The position numbers and the translations under genes are program-made. Of a DNA stretch of 64,000 bases, positions 1 through 11,482 are shown piece by piece (the first letter of the stretch is position 1; every line of letters starts with the position of its first letter). The notes under the pieces were generated by a model. The model searched no databases. It was not told the origin of the DNA and worked only from the letters and a program-made list of their open reading frames with translations. This DNA comes from Glandiceps talaboti (taxonomy: Eukaryota; Hemichordata; Enteropneusta; Spengelidae), in NCBI RefSeq assembly GCF_964340395.1, contig NC_135569.1:2327400-2391399 (forward strand), read 5' to 3'.

Positions 1-404
1 GATATTTTTAGTCCATCAATATCTCTGTAAACATTTTTCATTCAAGGTACTATCAAAATGAATTTAAGTTTTGTGTTACTGCTCTTCTTTACAAGGTGTG
101 CTTATTTATTTGCATAGTATTTGATGGGAGTTTTTTTTTGTGATTTCAATCAATATATATTATGATTTTACACACAGGAGAAGGTATCTCACAGCCAATC
201 ATCTGCTATTACCTCATACACAAAGCATAAAGTCATTACACCAATAAACCTGGAATCATAAAGTTTATTGACCCCTACAAATATTTCAATGTAAAGAATG
301 TCATGACAATTAATGTTCTTTTCTTTTATGTAAATAATTCTGTTCATATTGCATATAATTAAAACATTATCAGTGATACAAACACTTCTGTGTTGTGTTC
401 TTGA

Positions 405-672
405 TTTGTGATTTAGTTGTGGTGAGAATGATTTGAAATTAGACAGACTACTCCCCAGTACACAGTAATTTGTGATTTAGTTGTGGTGAGAATGATTTGA
501 AATTTGACAAACTACCCAAGTACACAGTAATTTGTGATTTAGTTGTGGTGAGAATGATTTGAAATTAGACAGACTACTCCCAAGTGCACAGTAATTTGTG
601 ATTTAGTTGTGGTGAGAATGATTTGAAATTTGACAGACTACCCAAGTGCACAGTAATTTGTGATTTAGTTGT
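405..672. repeat. Tandem array of about 63 bp, alternating 64/62 bp units
   Basis: The phrase TTTGTGATTTAGTTG recurs at about 405, 469, 531, 595 and 657. Spacings alternate 64 and 62 bp. The longer units read ATTAGACAGACTACTCCC and the shorter ones ATTTGACAGACTACCC, so the array grew as a dimer of about 126 bp. Nothing suggests coding. Confidence 0.85.
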
Positions 673-1091
673 CCCTACCTGTGTTTTGGCTAAGGGTGGT
701 AAGTAGGTAAAATCTAACGATGTTCCCATGTCATTTTAACTGGGTTCCCAAACAAAATTACATAGACTCCATAGGTAAACACTGCCATTTGTTACCCCTT
801 TGTCCAAAACAGTATAAACTTAGCTTGTCTCCTTTTAAGTCCTTGAATTTCAGTGATACATTTTATCTATTCAACACAAATAACAAGTTTGTAATACAAA
901 TAAATATCAATCTAACTACAGTGATATGGTATGGTACAACACACTTTTCAACAAATGACGGGGTGATGGCCTCAGTTTTTGTTTGATTACAAGTTGATTT
1001 AAATGAATGTATTACAAAACTAAATACCTGTCAACTCTACAAAAATAAGGACACACCACCTGTTGGTCAGTTCTGCTTGTAACTAGAACTA

Positions 1092-1205
1092 ATCTTTACA
1101 GCCAGGATTAAGATTTTTGTGGACCAAAGTTTTATGGCAGAGTTAGCTGACTTTGGAAGTTCATACTACTTAGGTCTGCAAAACACATATCCTGGCTGTA
1201 AAGAT
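1092..1205 (+). mobile_element. Short MITE, family A, copy 1
   Basis: The 114 bp block begins ATCTTTACAGCCAGG and ends with its reverse complement CCTGGCTGTAAAGAT, giving terminal inverted repeats of about 15 bp. Reverse-complementing 22879-23000 gives a sequence that aligns along the whole length, including the interior, so this is a dispersed non-autonomous DNA element. No target-site duplication is clear and no transposase is present. The superfamily cannot be named from two copies. Confidence 0.75.
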
Positions 1206-1337
1206 CTTGTATACACCATGAAATGTTCAAAATAAGTTTGAAATAAATTGTAAATTTTAATATAATTTAATATTGGACATATTGAAAATTATGTGTGATC
1301 TCCATTTAGTTATTATAAAAGTTCCAATTAAAGCTAC

Positions 1338-1525
1338 AGCTGTATCACAAAGTGGATTTGCATAATTACCTTATTTGGGCACAGTGTGCTTGGGAGATAT
1401 GCAAAATTATTAATTTCGATAACAGCAACCTTTAATGGGCTGTATCACAAAGTGGACTTATAATGTACAGAATTACCCTATTTTGGCAAAGTCGTGTGCT
1501 TGGTCATGATAAATTATTGCCCCAG
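1338..1525 (+). repeat. Two-copy tandem repeat, about 100 bp
   Basis: GCTGTATCACAAAGTGGA occurs at about 1338 and 1439. In each case it is followed by an alignable stretch containing ATAATTACC or AGAATTACC, then GTGTGCTTGG. The two copies are diverged. No function is suggested. Confidence 0.6.
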
Positions 1526-1599
1526 TAGAACTCGTGATTTCTCCGTAGCAATACACCACATGGATTTCTAGGTACTGTATATGATAAGTAATGATTAGT

Positions 1600-1893
1600 C
1601 TACGCTTGGTGCTTCATCCTTCTCTTCATTTTTACCGATGGAAAGCTCACGTAAAAAGAGTCGTCCATAATGGGAGATGAATTCAAATACTGATAGGAGA
1701 AGAGAGATCCTGCTGTCCTGGTGATGTGTTGGGTGGAGAACTGTATTCCAATGGTATCAGGATTCAATGTAGATGTGCCAGATATAGGGCTATCAGATAT
1801 AGGGCTATCAGATATAGGGCTACCTATACCAGATACAGGACTATCAGATATAGGGCTACCAGATACAGGACTATCAGATATGGGGCTACCCAT
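1600..1893 (-). other. Open C-terminal frame of the PARP tail, out of phase with the main frame
   Basis: Reading leftward from the coding minisatellite, this frame continues the SPISD/SPVSGIG repeat. It then leaves the repeat into unique sequence (GTSTLNPDTIGIQFS onward) and stops at 1600. It is likely the original C-terminus of the PARP gene. Two 8 bp duplications inside the repeat (near 1915 and 2587) put it out of frame with the catalytic exon, so as sequenced the protein should end at 2480 instead. It would be translated only if array length variants restore the phase in other alleles. Confidence 0.45.
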
Positions 1894-3414
1894 ACCAGAT
1901 ACAGGACTATCAGATAATCAGATATAGGGCTATCAGATATAGGGCTATCAGATATAGGGCTACCTATACCAGATACAGGACTATCAGATATAGGGCTACC
2001 TATACCAGATACAGGACTATCAGATATAGGGCTACCTATACCAGATACAGGACTATCAGATATAGGGCTATCAGATACAGGACTATCAGATATGGGGCTA
2101 CCTATACCAGATACAGGACTATCAGATATAGGGCTACCTATACCAGATACAGGACTATCAGATATAGGGCTACCAGATACAGGACTATCAGATATGGGGC
2201 TACCTATACCAGATACAGGACTATCAGATATAGGGCTACCTATACCAGATACAGGACTATCAGATATAGGGCTATCAGATATAGGGCTACCTATACCAGA
2301 TACAGGACTATCAGATATAGGGCTACCTATACCAGATACAGGACTATCAGATATAGGGCTATCAGATACAGGACTATCAGATATAGGGCTACCTATACCA
2401 GATACAGGACTATCAGATATAGGGCTATCAGATATAGGGCTACCTATACCAGATACAGGACTATCAGATATAGGGCTACCTATACCAGATACAGGACTAT
2501 CAGATATAGGGCTACCAGATACAGGACTATCAGATATGGGGCTACCCATACCAGATACAGGACTATCAGATACAGGACTATCAGATAATCAGATATAGGG
2601 CTATCAGATACAGGACTATCAGATATAGGGCTACCTATACCAGATACAGGACTATCAGATATAGGGCTATCAGATACAGGACTATCAGATATAGGGCTAT
2701 CAGATACAGGACTATCAGATATAGGGCTATCAGATACAGGACTATCAGATATAGGGCTATCAGATATTGGGCTACCTATACCAGATACAGGACTATCAGA
2801 TATAGGGCTACCTATACCAGATACAGGACTATCAGATATAGGGCTATCGGATACAGGACTATCAGATATAGGGCTACCTATACCAGATACAGGACTATCA
2901 GATATAGGACTATCAGATATAGGGCTATCAGATATTGGGCTACCTATACCAGATACAGGACTATCAGATATAGGGCTACCTATACCAGATACAGGACTAT
3001 CAGATATAGGGCTACCTATACCAGATACAGGACTATCAGATATAGGGCTATCAGATACAGGACTATCAGATATAGGGCTACCTATACCAGATACAGGACT
3101 ATCAGATATAGGGCTACCTATACCAGATACAGGACTATCAGATATATGGCTACCTATACCAGATACAGGACTATCAGATATAGGGCTATCAGATACAGGA
3201 CTATCAGATATAGGGCTACCTATACCAGATACAGGACTATCAGATATAGGGCTATCAGATACAGGACTATCAGATATAGGGCTACCTATACCAGATACAG
3301 GACTATCAGATATAGGGCTATCAGATACAGGACTATCAGATATAGGGCTACCTATACCAGATACAGGACTATCAGATATAGGGCTATCAGATACAGGACT
3401 ATCAGATACAGGAC
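1780..3414 (-). repeat. Coding minisatellite in the last PARP exon
   Basis: About 1.6 kb is built from two modules, 15 bp and 21 bp, read on the minus strand as SPISD or SPVSD and as SPVSGIG. Both are multiples of three, so length changes normally keep the frame. The plus strand is also open in more than one frame (for example SDIGLPIPDTGL), which is a by-product of the unit length and not evidence for antisense genes. Two positions carry a perfect 8 bp duplication, ATCAGATA ATCAGATA, near 1912-1922 and 2583-2593, and these break the phase. The surrounding sequence of the two sites is nearly identical, so the slip was copied when the array expanded. Confidence 0.9.
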
Positions 3415-6400
3415 TACACTCACGATTTGTGGGGTTATCGCTACCACTGTCACAGTGGCAATCTGTTGATGGGTCTTCTGGAGGTACAGAAGACGATGAG
3501 TTTGGAATGGAATGTTGTTCTAGACTTGATTCCGGTGGCTGCAGCTCACCATTGTTGCAATCTGTTGATGGGTCTTCTGGAGGTACAGTAGAAGATGAGT
3601 TTGGAATGGAATATTGTTCTAGACTGGATTCCGATGGCTGCAGCTCGCCATTGGTGATATTATTTGTAGTAGAACCTGGAGTTGTACTGGTATGGTCAGT
3701 AAATCCTGTCTGCATAGAACTGCTTTGACTGCTGTCTGCTGCAGTTGTTGGTGAGTTATGAAGTGATGGATGTGAATTCCTCATCCTGTCGATCTGTGTC
3801 ACAGTTGACACTGAATTAGCAGCTGATGGCTGTGAACTTTTAATTTCAGTCTGTGTGGAAGACGTCACTGGAGTAGTTGGTGTTGGATTGATAGGCAACT
3901 GTGTAGCAGTACCTGGAATCTGTGAATTCAACGTCGCATCACATCCAACATTCTCCATGCAGTAAGTAATGAGGTATTCAGGATACGAGTGATCATGTCT
4001 AAAAGTAACGAAGACAGTCGGTTTGTTTATTTTGTTTACGCAGCAATCAAAATTCTCAGGAGGTTTCTTGTATTCTTCCTTCCCTTCTGTGTATCTACCA
4101 ACAAGAACTCTTGCCAGGAACATGCACTGGGTCCCGGTCTTCACATTCTCATCTTTAGCGTATTTGTGACTGAATCGTGCATCGCGGGCAAAATAAGTTC
4201 CTTTCCCATGTTTAGTTGCATTTTTCCCACATATTCGGAAATCGAAGCTATCCTTGCAGATCTGCTGTGCAGAAGCCTTGTCAGTTCCATGAAACAAATA
4301 TTTCTCAATGTCCTGTGTAGCACCACTAAATTTCTTTTCCATATACTCTTTCCTCCTATTGAAAATGAAAATTTATATAAAGGAACAAACATTATTACAT
4401 ATGTACCAGTACAAGTGATTACTCTGAGTACAGATATCTGTGCACTGCGGTGCAAATTCACCAAATAACATTTTGCACACATATTTGAAAGTGAGCGCAT
4501 AATTATTCAATATACATGAACTAAAGCGAATATTTTTGGTGAAAGTTACTGTTTGGGATAAACATACATAATAATAGCATAACTGCATGGGTGCCAGTTT
4601 GGGTACTTGTAGGGTAATTATACTAGGACATGCTTGCAGTGTTTATACTTCTGTCATTTCACTCCCTGTACTCATAAAAGCATGTGTACTGCAGAGAACC
4701 TGTTCGCACTCGTCCAAATCACCCAAAATCATAAGTGAGCAGTGATAGCAGTAATTGATACCAGTATACTAAAGGCTGAAATAAGCCTAACTGGACTTTT
4801 CATTTAAATTGATAGCAATGATTGATACCAGTATACTAAAGGCTGAAATAAGTCTTACTGGACTTTTCCTGTAAAGTTGATAGCAGTAATCAACACCAGT
4901 ATACTAAAGGCTGAAATAAGCCTTACTGGACTTTTAGTTTTACCTCTAATCTGAGCTATATTTGTGATGTTGAAATAGGTCAAATTTTCCAAAAGGGAGC
5001 AATGAATAAAAGAAACTTGTTTAAACTTTAACCTTTGGTAGCTTTCCAGCTGGAACGTATTGTGTATTTTCTGTATTCTCAGGATTTTAGCTTTAGCCAT
5101 AGTCTTTTTGAATGACTCTTCAACAGATTGGTAATCTGTGGATGTTGGCTCTAATTTATCTATGGTATATTCAGTCATATCCACGTCAGATAGCAATGGT
5201 TCCTGTGGTGAGATAGTGTCCACTGGTATTTCTATTTTGGCAGAACTGTTATCGAAAGTAAAAAAAAAATACAGGCTTATACAGGTAATTTACTCCAAAG
5301 TATATATTAAATACATTTTTCCATTCACAAGCCAAGTTATTGTCTCTGAACAAAATATATGGATTATATACCCTGGTCATTCTATGTTCTGACAACCCAC
5401 ATTTACATCATAAAGGTTCTGTGGAACTTGAAATATGAGTCAAAACATTCAAAACTGTCTTTATTTGTCTTTGTTCAACTCTGTGAAAGTGATCATATGG
5501 ATGAGGATTTGATATTTATTTTGGATTTTTAATTCATAAAACAATTTTATCATGGGAAGAATCAATTTGAAACAACATATGCCAAGTCCTTGTTTGTAAC
5601 CCAGTAAATTGCAAAAGACTAATAAATGTGTAAAATGTTTGTTATTGTACGTACGATAACAAACTTTTTACATATTTTGTAGCTTTTTGCGATGTATTAA
5701 GTTAAAAAACAGACTTTGTGAATGCTGTTTCACATTGATTTTGCAAGTAGGAAGCATGATAAAATTGTTTTATAAATTAAAAATCCAAAATAAATATCAA
5801 ATTCTCATCAAATATGGCCACTTTAAGACAGCAGCAAGCCAGCTTTCAATTACCAAGATATACACAAACAAACTAGTTTTGTAACATATTGACATAAACT
5901 ATAACAGGTTGGATACTGAATGCAAATTACACTCACAGTGGGACAAGTTTTTCTGATAGTAAGTTTTTCAGAAGCATGCCACATTTTTTCCATTGTATAC
6001 ACAAACTTAATTACAGGGTGATACAACCATATAATCATGACATCATTCACTCTCACCCATCTGTATAATCTACAATATCAAACTGCAATAGTTTTCATTT
6101 GTGTATACAATTCACAGTGAGCTGAAAGCTGCAGTAATCTATTCTTTTCATTCATGCATACACATTATATAAATTTACCTTATGACATCTTTCAGCTGTG
6201 TTTGTGAAATGAAGGCAGGTGCACAATATACCCGTCTTATGATTTGGGTTGTTAGATTAAGTTCTTCCATGTCATCAAAATATAATACACAAGGACCCTC
6301 TGTACTGGTAAACCTGAATTCATGTTCTCCATTATCATCTGCTGTGTTTATCTCATCATTCAGACCTGGTAACTTCAGATATGACAATAAAACCAAAAAT

Positions 6401-9400
6401 TACATTCAATGTGCATATATTAACATCAATATACAAACGTCAACATCAATATGCAAATACATGTAATACAATATGTGAAAGTAAACATCAATGTATAATT
6501 ATTAATATCAATATCCAACAATAAATATGCAAATAAGATGATTAATATGTAAATATACACATCTATATGAATGTTAACATCAATATATAAATATCAACAC
6601 CAATATGCAAATAAGACAATAGGTAAATATAACCAAGATGCAAATATTAACATCAAATGTCAGCATTGATATGCAAATATGACAATTAGTATGTAAATGT
6701 ACAAATCAATATGCAAGTATCAATACCAAATGTCAGCAATGATATGCAAATAGGTAATTAGTATGTAAATGTACAAATCAATATGCAAATATTAATACCA
6801 AATGTGTTGTTTTTGTCTCAAAGAGAGAATGATGAATCACATATTATTGTACTTATTAAAAGATGATAATCATCATGAGTAGTAACCATGTATCTGGAGT
6901 CACGGTGGGTGAATGGTTAGTGTGACCGGGCTCGAACCTTACAGGTTGCAGGTTCGAGCCCTGTCACTGCCTAATGTTTGTTTCTGCTAAAGTCCTTGGG
7001 CAAGATTTGAACCACGACTGTGCCTCAGTCAACCCAGCTGTATAATTGGGGACCTGGTAGGATGTAGGTTGCAATGTGAAGGCTTTAATCCTATGCGCTT
7101 AAATGGCTGCAATGGATTGTATGCTCCCCGGGGAGGAAGACTAAAGGGCCGTTGTGCCGTTCTGGTCCGAGCCAGGGGTAATAATTGTAAAGCACTTTGA
7201 GCACATTGTGGGAAAACGCTATATAAGAACCCAACATTATTATTATTATTATTATTATTATCTGCAGTAAAACAGTGAAGCAAACTGAAGATATGATTCT
7301 ATGATGTCATTTTGGGGTGCATTCAATGCTTTGACATGAGATATTTGTTCAGAAAATCCATCTTCACAAATTTGCCAATGCTATACAGAGATTTCATATT
7401 CATTTCACGATACAGATCCACATAAATACAACACGAGATAAGTTTTATAGATTTCACATTATATCAAAATAGAGCCAAAGTAAGTAGCTTGGAAACCTTA
7501 CTAGTTCACTTACATAGGGCTTCAATATCCCACTATCGTCTTCCAAGTACCAAATCCATCTAGTAGTAAGAGCAAACACCTCATCAGTGGTCTCCATGGT
7601 AACACTTGATGGTGTTGATAGTCGGCACACGTTTATAATGCGTCCACAATAGTTTCCCATCATACTTTCAAAGTTAATAATGACCATTTCAGATGAGTCG
7701 AATGTTGTTTTCAAAAACCTGTTATGTTATAATTTCTATGTGTTAATTACGTTATTTTATAGTGATAATATGACACAATAATAAAAAAAAATTGTGTGGT
7801 TCCTGTTACACTCAATTATAGAATAGGTGGGGTAGGTAGAAATTTTTATTTTATTTTATTTTACTTTATTAGTTCAAGTTTTCCATTGTTTTCCAAATGG
7901 TCTCTGTGTTATTTATTTCTTCCTATCAGATGTCCAACCATTACAGATTTGAAGAAAGTTTTTTTATTGTCTTTTTAAATTGATGGCAGTTTCCACATCC
8001 ACTATTTCTCATGAAACTTCACAATTTTTGTGATTTTATCATTTTTTTCTCAAATACGTAAAAAAAAAGTTGAGGATCAGCAGTGAAAAACTAGGTGGGG
8101 TTGAGTAACCAGAACCAAACAATGATTTTTTTAGGCCTTATATCAACTCACTTTGCAGGAGCCATGTATCCATGGAAAGTCGCAGAACTGTAAGTCTGTT
8201 CAATCTTCTCATTCACATCCTGTTCAAAGACAAACCATTCCTCTTGACCAGTTATCTGGAAGATCCATTGATATGGCATAAGTAGGTGATGATAAGGACA
8301 TATTCCTCCCATCTTACATTTACCAAGAATTCGTCCTATACAGATTGGTACTGTGGTGTCTTTATATATGTGTATATCTGGTTTCATCTTAAACAATTTG
8401 GATGCTTGGACTTTAGACTCATCTTCTTCCACCTTCATTGTTTTTTTCTTCTTTTTGGATGATTTTGTTTGTGTTTCATTCTTAACACTTTCTATGTTTG
8501 GCGGCATTTGAGTTCCACTTTTGGTTTCTTTGACTTTTTGTTTTTGTTTTTGTTTTTGTTTACCAGTTATTGGTATTTTAATTCCACTACTTGCACTCTT
8601 ATCTCCAACAGTTTCCTTGCCTGTGCTAGAGTCCTGTTTGGAGGTAGATGTTTTTTTTTGTTTGGTACAACTGGTTCCATTTTTAGTGTCTTCGGAATTT
8701 TGTTTAGCATCACCAATTTTAGATATTTTAGTTTCACTTCCCACAGATTTCACACTAACAGTTTCCTTGCCTGTGTTCTTCTGTTTGACTATAGCTTCTT
8801 CCTCTGGTTTGGCACAACTGGTCCCATTGTTAGTTTCTTCGGCTTTTTCTTTCGGTTTTTGTTTAGCAGTGCCATTTTTTGTTACTCGAGTTTCAATATC
8901 AGGAGTTTTACTCGGTCCTTGACATTTCTGCACAGTGACGTCATGATTCCTGTCATCACATTCCTCATGCAGTATTAGAGTGGCATAAACTTCTCTCGTT
9001 TCGATTTGTTGGATATTAATGTGGTACGAAGAAAACACTTTCTGATTTTGTGAATCGTGGATACTGTGAGAGAGATCACAATTTTCTGTCATGCACGAGC
9101 CCTTGATATATTTTTGACATAAATGAAGTTTTGAAAACGGACACTGGTCGCTGTGGTGGCACTGGTGAACGTTATAGTTATAACACATTTTTGGCAATGA
9201 ATTTTTCACTATGCTCTTTATATTTTCTTCACTGATCTCACCAAGCTTTGCCTTAGATAATACCTTCTTGTTTGCTTTTGTGTGGAATCTGTGAGAGAAT
9301 TTGCAATTTGGGTGATATAGACATGTTCCGCTAACAAATTCTCTACAGACATGAAGTTTCCCACAGTCAGAGACATCGCAGCCACGACCGGCGTTATAAA

Positions 9401-9746
9401 GATAACATACAAGCAAACCTGCCAGAAATGTTACAGTTTTTGTACCATCTGGAAGTGTTCGCCATAAAAATTGTGCACCAACTGCATTTTCATGCATAAA
9501 CTCTTCGGTGATTTTGTCGACTACACGAACCATTCCACCATTTTGAACGAAAAACGTGACAACGTTCTCATCAGATCTAGATATTTCCGGGTCTCCATAT
9601 TTTGAAACTTGAGATATGTTCTCAATACCTGCGCAAGCCGGGTTCACCACCACGCCTTCATTATCATGTTCCCCCTTCTTTTTCTCTTTACTCGAGCGAT
9701 TTCTTTTCTTCTTTGCACCGCCAGCTGCCACACCTACAGATGCCAT
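2480..9746 (-). CDS. PARP12: PARP12/ZC3HAV1-like mono-ADP-ribosyltransferase with repeat tail
   Basis: Five exons: 9746-8152, 7718-7514, 6372-6179, 5245-5033 and 4355-2480, giving 1360 residues. The N-terminus has four clustered CCCH zinc fingers (about residues 110-235; for example C-x7-C-x5-C-x3-H in CREFVSGTC...CKFSH). A Lys/Thr-rich linker follows, then a fifth finger (CIGRILGKCKMGGICPYHH) and a WWE module. A second WWE-like module (TRWIWYLEDDSG) spans exons 2-3. The catalytic domain has His758 (FHGTD), Tyr790 (GTYFARDA) and Ile865 (PEYLITY). This H-Y-I triad is known from mono-ADP-ribosyltransferases such as PARP12, which act in RNA-linked stress and antiviral responses. Family members normally end just after this point. 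Here a Ser/Thr/Pro-rich tail follows, including a duplicated segment of about 32 residues ending STDC, and then the SPISD/SPVSGIG array from about residue 1050. An 8 bp slip sends the last 36 or so residues into a hydrophobic frame (LIVLYLV). Exon 4 ends at an ordinary but weak GT donor (GTTAAAG). The exon 3 acceptor was chosen because the nearer AG would give a stop. Confidence 0.85.
4745..4935 (+). repeat. Three tandem copies of about 62 bp, PARP intron 4
   Basis: Units carry CCAGTATACTAAAGGCTGAA and then ACTGGACTTTT, three times in a row. Diverged copies in reverse orientation lie at 59745-59860 in a PLOD intron, so this is a dispersed family and not only local slippage. Confidence 0.8.
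6400..6810 (+). repeat. Degenerate array with recurrent ATGCAAAT, PARP intron 2
   Basis: An irregular repeat of the type ATTAACATCAATATGCAAAT. The exact octamer ATGCAAAT occurs at about 6451, 6525, 6605, 6637, 6672, 6743 and 6782. ATGCAAAT is the consensus POU/Oct binding site. Whether the octamers are used, or are only a by-product of the repeat, cannot be told from sequence. Confidence 0.7.
6901..7261 (+). mobile_element. tRNA-derived SINE, full-length copy
   Basis: The head looks like tRNA: an A-box-like TGAATGGTTAGTGTGACCGG, and a B box GGTTCGAGCCC at 6951-6961. A tRNA-unrelated body follows. The end holds the inverted pair AAAGCACTTTGAGCAC and GGGAAAACGCTATATAAG, then ACCCAAC and an (ATT)n tail. 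Truncated relatives lie at 21679-21760 (minus), 34891-34966 and 57712-57838. The ATT tail suggests mobilisation by a partner LINE, not L1. This copy sits in PARP intron 2. Confidence 0.85.
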
Positions 9747-10009
9747 ATTTGACGAACGGTTTGGTTACTTTGACGTGACTATAATTCTGAGAATTTGAGC
9801 TTCGGCGAACACGACTTCGAAGTACTGAACATGCGTACATCGTTTACAAAATATTTGTTTACTCAATCTGTTCGTCTCGACTATTACATTGAAACCAAGG
9901 GTCACCCAAGTTCACGGGGACACTTTCTTGTCTGTCACGGGAACAAAGACACAATCCTTTGATACACAAAGGACACCTTGACTTACATGTAACTGTGTCA
10001 GTTATTTCC

Positions 10010-10195
10010 ATTGTTGTTTTCCTTGTCTACAGACTACAGGCTAAATATGACAGCGTGTGAATTGAATATATCCCCCTACATTTATAGCAAGAACACTAAT
10101 TATATTGAGCGTATATTGATATATTGTAGTAGCAGGATTCGTGTGACATTTTCCTAGGGGAACAACAATCTAAGCAATAGTACGTGTCGCCGTGG
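10010..10195 (+). repeat. Dispersed repeat pair, copy 1
   Basis: This stretch, from TTGTTTTCC...TCTACAGACTA through AGCAATAGTACGTGTCGCC, aligns with 13845-14010 in the same orientation despite many differences. Shared pieces include TACAGACTA, GTAGCAG(G/C)A, ATTTTCCTA and AGCAATA(A/G)TACGTG. The type is unknown. Confidence 0.55.
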
Positions 10196-11390
10196 TCTAT
10201 TCAGGTGTATACATGCACCACGGCTATAGCATGCATGCACATAACATAACACCGAGATATATATTGAGGCCCGCCCCCTTTTACATGTACATTGTACATG
10301 TATGATGTAACATCATGTGTAATACGTACGTAGCATGGCAGAATTGCAGAAGTGTGATGTGTTCACTTTATAATTGTTACATTTTTTTATGCAAAAAATA
10401 AATAAACTGTGGCAACCACGTATTGTTTCTACGCCAATACAAACAAGGAAAAAAATTATTATTTTTAGCTAGCCCAATGCAGACTAATCGACACTGGCAA
10501 CATATTGTATAACTGTACAGGGTGGGTTTTTTTTTCCGAAAAGTTAGTCTGCTGTCAATCTGATTAAAAACTATAATCGCCGCCTTCCCACACGATCACC
10601 CGGAACAAAATAAATGTCACAACATGATGGAAATAGAGGTAAATAAAGACATCTAGCTGTTTTCACCACGTCAGATATTAACTGCTGGCCGACCAAGTAT
10701 GTACGCCGTAATGGGGTGCCCTCACACGGTCAATGCCTTCAGAGCAGGCCAGGGAGGGCGAGGGCGGCGGCCGGAGCGACATGCGTACACCACGTTTATC
10801 AGTATGTCACTTCATTACAATATTACATTGAGAATTAAAATGAAAGATTTGCATAAATTTGACTGTGACTTTAAATCCTTTTCCATATAAATACAAAAGG
10901 ATTATTACATACTTTCCGTGAATATTCAGTCTACCCTCTAAATATTTAATTATTTTATACCTCAGAGCACTACAAATATTCACTAGTGGCCTGGGATTAT
11001 ACGGATAGCGTAGACATTTGAACCTCTTCATTTGCAATACTATATATGTTGAGACTCGGAAAGTTTTATGGTCTGAGGTTCAGACTGTAAATGGGAGGTT
11101 CGACACTAAGGCTATATATATAAGTCGTAAAACTAATAAACTGGATGTTGGAATCCCATTCGCATCAATCACATAACAAACTTTGATTATGGAAACTAAA
11201 TAAATTACATAATAAAATGGAATTGATGCCAATATAAGATTTATGCCGGGTCTATAAATTACCCTCCTTTCCTAATTTACCTCCTCTGGGCCGACATTTT
11301 ATTTTTTTGTTTTTCGTGTTATTGTTGTTGTTTGTTTGGTTTTTTGTTTTGTTTTGTTTGTTTGTTTGTTTGGGTTTTGGGGGGGATGTT

Positions 11391-11409
11391 GTTGTTGTTG
11401 TTGTTGTTG

Positions 11410-11482
<73 letters not shown>
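11391..11482. repeat. Trinucleotide tract (GTT)n-(ATT)n-(GTT)n
   Basis: About 90 bp of GTT repeats interrupted by a block of nine or so ATT units. Poly-Asn, poly-Leu and poly-Cys frames across it are artefacts of the triplet. Confidence 0.9.

Larger units (their letters stand above)
1..1599. other. Non-coding flank downstream of the PARP gene
   Basis: No exon was recognised. The stretch is A+T-rich and holds a tandem dimer array (405-672), one short inverted-repeat MITE (1092-1205) and a two-copy repeat (about 1338-1525). Short open frames here have no protein-like features. It may include the 3' UTR of the minus-strand PARP gene, but I could not pick a convincing polyadenylation site. Confidence 0.6.

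Noticed and set aside
405-672. CRISPR-like array
   Set aside because: Units are contiguous tandem repeats without unique spacers, and the genome is eukaryotic. The same applies to all other arrays here.
1721-3728. Plus-strand frames across the PARP repeat (SDIGLPIPDTGL, RYRAIRYRT)
   Set aside because: Antisense shadows of the coding minisatellite; they end soon after leaving the repeat.
6901-6975. A tRNA gene
   Set aside because: A and B boxes are present, but no cloverleaf acceptor stem could be closed and the sequence continues into a SINE body and ATT tail.
10699-10890. Small plus-strand frame in the PARP-lectin gap
   Set aside because: Short, composition-driven by a CG-rich patch, no domain, no splice partner found.
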